Shown here in pieces: positions 6,896-9,815 of a stretch of DNA of 9,815 bases. Position numbers and translations under genes: made by a program. The notes below the pieces were generated by a model, which was not told the origin of the DNA, ran no database searches, and saw nothing but the letters and a program-made list of their open reading frames with translations. Origin of the DNA: Comamonadaceae bacterium (GTDB lineage Bacteria; Pseudomonadota; Gammaproteobacteria; Burkholderiales; Burkholderiaceae_C); contig CANHLD010000060.1 in NCBI GenBank assembly GCA_947461325.1, positions 1-9,815 of the forward strand. Reading direction: 5' to 3'. Each line of letters starts with the position of its first letter. Positions within the stretch are counted from its first letter, which is position 1.

Positions 6896-8284
6896 TTATT
6901 GAGGGTCTTGACCCATGCGAATTTGCAGCCTGTTCATGGCTGCTGCCATGGCTGCCTTGGCATCTGCCAACGCGTATTGGTTTTGTGCCATTTCGCGCAC
7001 TGCGTTGAGTAAATCCAACCATGATTTGCGACCAGCCTGAAATTGCCGTTGGTAGGACTCCAGCACTTTGTCTGAACCCTTGACCGCTTGCTCCAATGAA
7101 GCCAGGCGGGTCCGTGAATTGACAAATTCTTCGCGCTCGTTTTGCAAGGATTGCAAGGTTTCTCGATACGCCGCCTCAACAGATTGCTCAGTGCTGAGAA
7201 TGCGGGTATTGATGGCTTGCGCTTCAACGATATTGGCAAAGCCAGCGCCCGGGGTGTAGCGTAAACCTAAAAACGCTGTGGCTGATGTATCCGAGTTGTT
7301 CGGCAACGTATTCAATGGTTTGTACACACGCGCAAACACTTGCGGATAGGCCTCCGCCTGCTTTGATGCCAAGCGTTGTTTGGCTTGAGTCACTTCAAGC
7401 CGTGTTTTGGCTACCAGCGGATGTGAGGTCGCGGTTTGCGCCCAATCAATTTGAGTCAGCCTTTGATTGAATGCCTCTGTATCTGACACATTCGCTGCAT
7501 ACATGGCGCTGGACGATCGGACAAGCAAATTGTCCAGACCAGAGTACTGCTCCAAACGGGTCAAGGCCACTTGCAATGACATTTTGGCTGCGCTTACCTC
7601 GACCTGGGTTTGCAGTAATCGTGAATCCACCAATTCAAGATCAATCGACGGGGAAGCCTCGGCCTGTACACGCCGGCGCATTTGTGCTTGGTAACTGCGT
7701 AATCGCTGCAATGTACGCTCAGCCACAGCCAGACGCTCGCGTGAAGCAATCATGTTTTGCCAGGCATTGGTAATTTGCAAAAAAACTTCTTGTTGCTGCA
7801 AATACACTTTCAGCAAACTGATGTCTGCCAGGGCTTTGCTCTCATTGATACGGGCTGAATTTCGCCCTGCGTCCCAAATGGTTTGGTCTACCTGCACCGC
7901 TCTATTTGGGTATGAACGCAGGTTTCCCGTGTCCGACTCTACCGTGGCGGACAGGCTGGGCCAACGCAATCGCTCAGAGACTGTCACATCTTGCGCGGAG
8001 GCTTTGGCCTCGGTGCGTGCAGCCACCAGCATGGGATAGGTGGTTGCGGCAGCATTCAGCAATTCCATGAGCATCAACGCGTCAGCGCTTGTCCCTGCGA
8101 TGACCGACACAACCGAAGATGCAGAAGCATCGGGCAACTCAACAGCTTTGAGCGTTGGCGGTGAACTGACCGTTTGCGCTTCAGGAAATTGCGCCATCAG
8201 CCCATTGGTATAGATCAAAGAACCGATGCCCAGGGCTGTCACCCTAGTGATGGCGGCGAAACGGTAAAAAATTTGTGGCTTCAT
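6896..8284 (-). CDS. TolC/LapE-family outer-membrane channel of the T1SS
   Basis: A 462-residue outer-membrane efflux protein. The N-terminus has Lys/Arg followed by a hydrophobic stretch (about 10-31, ending near NGLMA), which fits a Sec signal peptide. Two TolC-type repeats are visible: helix-rich segments with ML.AARTEAKASAQDV (85-100) and HPLVAKTRLEVTQAKQRL (288-305), each followed by an outer-membrane strand region (PSLSATVESDTGN at 109-121; PQVFARVYKPLN at 314-325). The family-typical final hairpin QFQAGRKSWLDLLNAVRE...A...LADAKA..AAAMNRL is at 414-453. It forms the periplasm-spanning exit duct. Its ATG shares one base with the stop of the 43-codon ORF (TGATG), and there is no Shine-Dalgarno in front, so its expression is probably coupled to translation of that small ORF. 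Confidence 0.94.
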   Translation of the reverse strand: MKPQIFYRFAAITRVTALGIGSLIYTNGLMAQFPEAQTVSSPPTLKAVELPDASASSVVSVIAGTSADALMLMELLNAAATTYPMLVAARTEAKASAQDVTVSERLRWPSLSATVESDTGNLRSYPNRAVQVDQTIWDAGRNSARINESKALADISLLKVYLQQQEVFLQITNAWQNMIASRERLAVAERTLQRLRSYQAQMRRRVQAEASPSIDLELVDSRLLQTQVEVSAAKMSLQVALTRLEQYSGLDNLLVRSSSAMYAANVSDTEAFNQRLTQIDWAQTATSHPLVAKTRLEVTQAKQRLASKQAEAYPQVFARVYKPLNTLPNNSDTSATAFLGLRYTPGAGFANIVEAQAINTRILSTEQSVEAAYRETLQSLQNEREEFVNSRTRLASLEQAVKGSDKVLESYQRQFQAGRKSWLDLLNAVREMAQNQYALADAKAAMAAAMNRLQIRMGQDPQ

Positions 8285-8415
8285 CAGGGGTTGATGCCGA
8301 TGCGGGCGAAGTCTGTCAATGCGCTGTTGCCATTGGCACCTGCTCCGGTTTTCACAACACGAGCGAATTTGCTTTGTCCGCTTTGAATAACTTTGAACGA
8401 AAATTTGTCTTCCAT
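8284..8415 (-). CDS. 43-residue small protein of unknown function, coupled to the T1SS channel gene
   Basis: I do not recognise this protein. The ORF runs from ATG 8415-8413 to TGA 8286-8284, whose A is the first base of the channel gene's ATG. A partial Shine-Dalgarno (AGG, 7 bases before the ATG) is present, and no earlier in-frame start exists between it and the regulator stop. The product begins MEDKFSFKV, has a basic middle (SKFARVVKTG), a Gly/Ala/Asn/Ser-rich stretch GAGANGNSA (24-32) and ends LTDFARIGINP. There is no Cys, no membrane segment and no signal peptide; the motif FAR[VI] occurs twice (17-20 and 36-39). Net charge is positive. Position inside the operon, 43 bases after the regulator, and perfect junction with the next gene support it being real. 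Possible roles: small T1SS cargo, exporter accessory, or a coupling leader peptide. All three are inference. Confidence 0.7.
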   Translation of the reverse strand: MEDKFSFKVIQSGQSKFARVVKTGAGANGNSALTDFARIGINP

Positions 8416-8458
8416 GAATAGACCTGTTAATTTGTATGAGTGTTTTGGGATCGTTGCT

Positions 8459-8851
8459 TTATTTCTCTATCAATAAAAAATGCTTGTCAAAAATCTTTTT
8501 GACTTGCTCGGCATGCAAAGCCATCAACTCATAAAATTTTTCAGTAGGAACCAAGTGTTTGGAGCGTGCATCTTCGTGGCTGGTAACGGCTTGTATCAAT
8601 CCATCTGCTTCCATTTGCCGCATGCGAGTGCGCAATGCTTTTTCAGTGAAATACATGCCACCGAACAAATCCTTTAACGCCCTGGCTAGCGCAGGGTCTG
8701 CTTTCACCGACTCCTCAGCCAACCGGTAATACAAGTGCCTGCCGGTCAATGTCATTAACAAGGGATGGTTTTCTAATTCCCATTGATGCAACTCCGCCAG
8801 ACTGATCACCAGTGACCATCCATTCTGGATACCCGATTCGGTTGATTCCAC
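8459..8851 (-). CDS. MarR-like winged-helix transcriptional regulator
   Basis: 130 residues with a GTG start at 8851, chosen because a perfect AGGAGG (8863-8858) lies 6 bases upstream; an in-frame ATG at 8896 would add 15 residues but has no such site and would place the Shine-Dalgarno inside the gene. The middle and C-terminal half look like a winged helix: a first helix pair (about 34-64), recognition region FTEKALRTRMRQMEADGLI (68-86), wing SHEDARSKHLVPT (91-103), then a dimerisation-type helix (104-125). The pattern TEK.LR.R...ME.DGLI......D.R.K...PT resembles MarR-family members, though the protein is slightly short. It is the first gene of the T1SS operon, with palindromic sequence just upstream, so autoregulation of the operon is plausible. 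The signal it senses cannot be seen. Confidence 0.8.
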   Translation of the reverse strand: MESTESGIQNGWSLVISLAELHQWELENHPLLMTLTGRHLYYRLAEESVKADPALARALKDLFGGMYFTEKALRTRMRQMEADGLIQAVTSHEDARSKHLVPTEKFYELMALHAEQVKKIFDKHFLLIEK

Positions 8852-8857
8852 AGTACA

Positions 8858-8863
8858 CCTCCT
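8858..8863 (-). promoter_or_regulatory. Strong Shine-Dalgarno (AGGAGG) that decides the regulator start
   Basis: On the minus strand AGGAGG is followed by six bases (TGTACT) and then GTG. It is the only full-strength ribosome site in the operon: the channel, ABC and adaptor genes have none and the small ORF has only AGG. This supports GTG initiation at 8851 and coupled translation downstream. Confidence 0.85.
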
Positions 8864-8901
8864 AAATTGATAAAGAGTTATTTCGTGGTAAATCATACTG
8901 T

Positions 8902-8928
8902 GTACCGGTACTTAATTAATTACTTAAT
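8902..8928. promoter_or_regulatory. Candidate operator: two palindromes and a direct repeat
   Basis: GTACCGGTAC (8902-8911) is a perfect 10-base palindrome and TAATTAATTA (8913-8922) is another, nearly abutting. In addition TACTTAAT occurs twice as a direct repeat 12 bases apart (8909-8916 and 8921-8928). The cluster lies about 50-80 bases upstream of the regulator start, close to the weak candidate minus-strand -10 element. MarR-family regulators bind short palindromes in such divergent promoters, so this is a reasonable binding-site candidate. Perfect short palindromes also arise by chance in AT-rich DNA. Confidence 0.4.
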
Positions 8929-9024
8929 CTATATTTTTTTACTTTTTTAACCAATTTATATAGTAATTTTGTTAATTTTGTGTATTTAAAACCACTATTC
9001 AATGTCTGATAACCTTGCAGAACC

Positions 9025-9815
9025 ATGAAAAACACATCTGTACGTCAATTTGCACCGTTGTCATTCCCGTGGCAAACCATCGACCCGTTTTTGTTCTGCG
9101 TGCATCACGTTGATCACTACCCCGCCGGAAACGAACACATGGGCCCGGCGGCCTCCTTGGCGGGTCGGCAAATGGGCAGCGATTTCGCCAACAAAGATGG
9201 CTGGAGCATGTACCACGGTCAAACCATTCCCGGCTTTCCCTCCCACCCGCACCGGGGGTTTGAGACGGTCACCATCGTGCGACAAGGGCATATTGACCAT
9301 TCGGATTCGCTGGGTGCCACCGCGCGTTTCGGCCCGGGTGATGTGCAATGGCTGACCGCTGGCAAAGGCATCGTGCATTGCGAGATGTTTCCGCTGCGCG
9401 ACCAAGACAAACCCAACCCTTGCGAGCTGTTTCAGATTTGGCTGAACCTGCCTGCACGTCTCAAAATGACCGAACCTCACTTCACCATGTTGTGGAGCGA
9501 GCAGATTCAAAAAGTACGGCATACCGATGAACAGGGTTTGCATACTGATGTGGTGGTGGTTGCTGGCGAGTTGGACCAAGCCCGTAGCTTGCCGCCACCG
9601 CCCAACTCCTGGGCCAGCCAACCGGATGCAGATCTGGCTATCTTCACCATCGGAATGCAAGCCGGTGCGAGCTGGAAGCTACCCCACGCCAAGCATGCGG
9701 ACACGCGCAGGCAACTTTATGTTTTTCAAGGGAATGGCATTCAAATAGACGGGCAACCCATTGAAAACCGCCACGTCGCCGAAGTGAACACGCAACAGGA
9801 CTTGGTTTTGGTCAA
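9025..9815 (+). CDS. Pirin-family cupin protein, 3' end missing
   Basis: 263 codons are in the window, open to the right edge, starting at ATG 9025 (MKNTSVRQFAPL). The Shine-Dalgarno is weak. The hallmark pirin motif FPSHPHRGFETVT (71-83) supplies His74 and His76, and GKGIVHCEM (113-121) supplies His118 and Glu120; by analogy with characterised pirins these four are the metal ligands. The usual Ser after the third ligand His is Cys119 here. LFQIWLNLP (144-152) is the other conserved pirin block, and residues from about 180 onward form the second cupin half. Pirins are Fe-binding bicupins, reported variously as quercetinases, redox-responsive cofactors or protein-interaction partners; which applies here is not visible. 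It is divergent from the T1SS regulator, and a functional link is unproven. Confidence 0.93.
   Translation, partial: MKNTSVRQFAPLSFPWQTIDPFLFCVHHVDHYPAGNEHMGPAASLAGRQMGSDFANKDGWSMYHGQTIPGFPSHPHRGFETVTIVRQGHIDHSDSLGATARFGPGDVQWLTAGKGIVHCEMFPLRDQDKPNPCELFQIWLNLPARLKMTEPHFTMLWSEQIQKVRHTDEQGLHTDVVVVAGELDQARSLPPPPNSWASQPDADLAIFTIGMQAGASWKLPHAKHADTRRQLYVFQGNGIQIDGQPIENRHVAEVNTQQDLVLV

Larger units (their letters stand above)
8852..9024. promoter_or_regulatory. AT-rich divergent intergenic/promoter region between the T1SS operon and the pirin gene
   Basis: 173 bases, strongly AT-rich between about 8912 and 8990, lie between two divergent start codons, so promoters for both directions should be here. 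Candidate minus-strand elements TTGGTT and TAGATT, spaced 17 bases (about 8926-8954), are weak matches to sigma-70 boxes. For the plus strand there are TATA-like stretches near 8957-8965, but I could not pick a convincing -35/-10 pair. No terminator hairpin or RNA gene was seen. Confidence 0.55.

Noticed and set aside
8284..8415. Small ORF as a double-glycine bacteriocin precursor
   Set aside because: GAGA is only a loose resemblance, there is no GG leader pattern, and the adjacent exporter has no peptidase active site.
8852..8896. In-frame ATG at 8896 as the start of the regulator (145 residues)
   Set aside because: No ribosome site precedes it and the added 15 residues cover the AGGAGG that serves the GTG at 8851; the extension is also unlike the rest of the protein.
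9061..9660. 199-codon minus-strand ORF
   Set aside because: It is antisense to the pirin gene, whose motifs fit the plus frame exactly; no family features in the minus frame.

Overview
The window looks like Gram-negative, probably proteobacterial DNA, and a betaproteobacterium of the Burkholderiales kind is my best guess. The basis is a complete three-part type I secretion system (T1SS) of the LapB/LapC/LapE kind, which needs an outer membrane, together with a FHA-like surface protein built from GLUG repeats and moderate base composition. The taxonomic guess is an inference and no RNA gene is present to confirm it.

Layout. Bases 1-3524 (+) hold the 3' part of a very large gene whose start lies to the left of the window. 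It encodes GLUG-type beta repeats, then an Ig-like (MBG/YDG-like) segment, a short low-complexity linker, and a remarkable array of about 95 tandem 8-residue units of the type L-[ST]-P-x-Q-[LI]-x-x. This array runs to within 11 residues of the C-terminus. From the other side, a tightly packed minus-strand operon reads towards this gene and ends 14 bases from its stop codon. In transcription order the operon is: a MarR-like winged-helix regulator (GTG start at 8851, strong Shine-Dalgarno), a 43-codon small ORF (8415-8284), a TolC/LapE-type outer-membrane channel (8284-6896), a LapB-type ABC exporter with a peptidase-like N-terminal domain that has lost its catalytic cysteine (6882-4726), and a HlyD/LapC-type adaptor (4729-3539). 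Junctions are a 1-base overlap, a 13-base gap and a 4-base overlap, so translational coupling is likely. Right of the regulator, after a 173-base AT-rich divergent intergenic region with palindromes, a pirin-family gene starts at 9025 (+) and runs off the right edge.

Working model (inference). The regulator controls its own operon, which makes a dedicated T1SS. The giant convergent surface protein is the most obvious candidate cargo, although it has no RTX repeats in view, and its missing N-terminus could instead mark it as a two-partner-secretion protein. The 43-residue product encoded directly in front of the channel gene is unrecognised and is the most promising undescribed element: it could be a second small cargo, an accessory of the exporter, or a coupling leader ORF.
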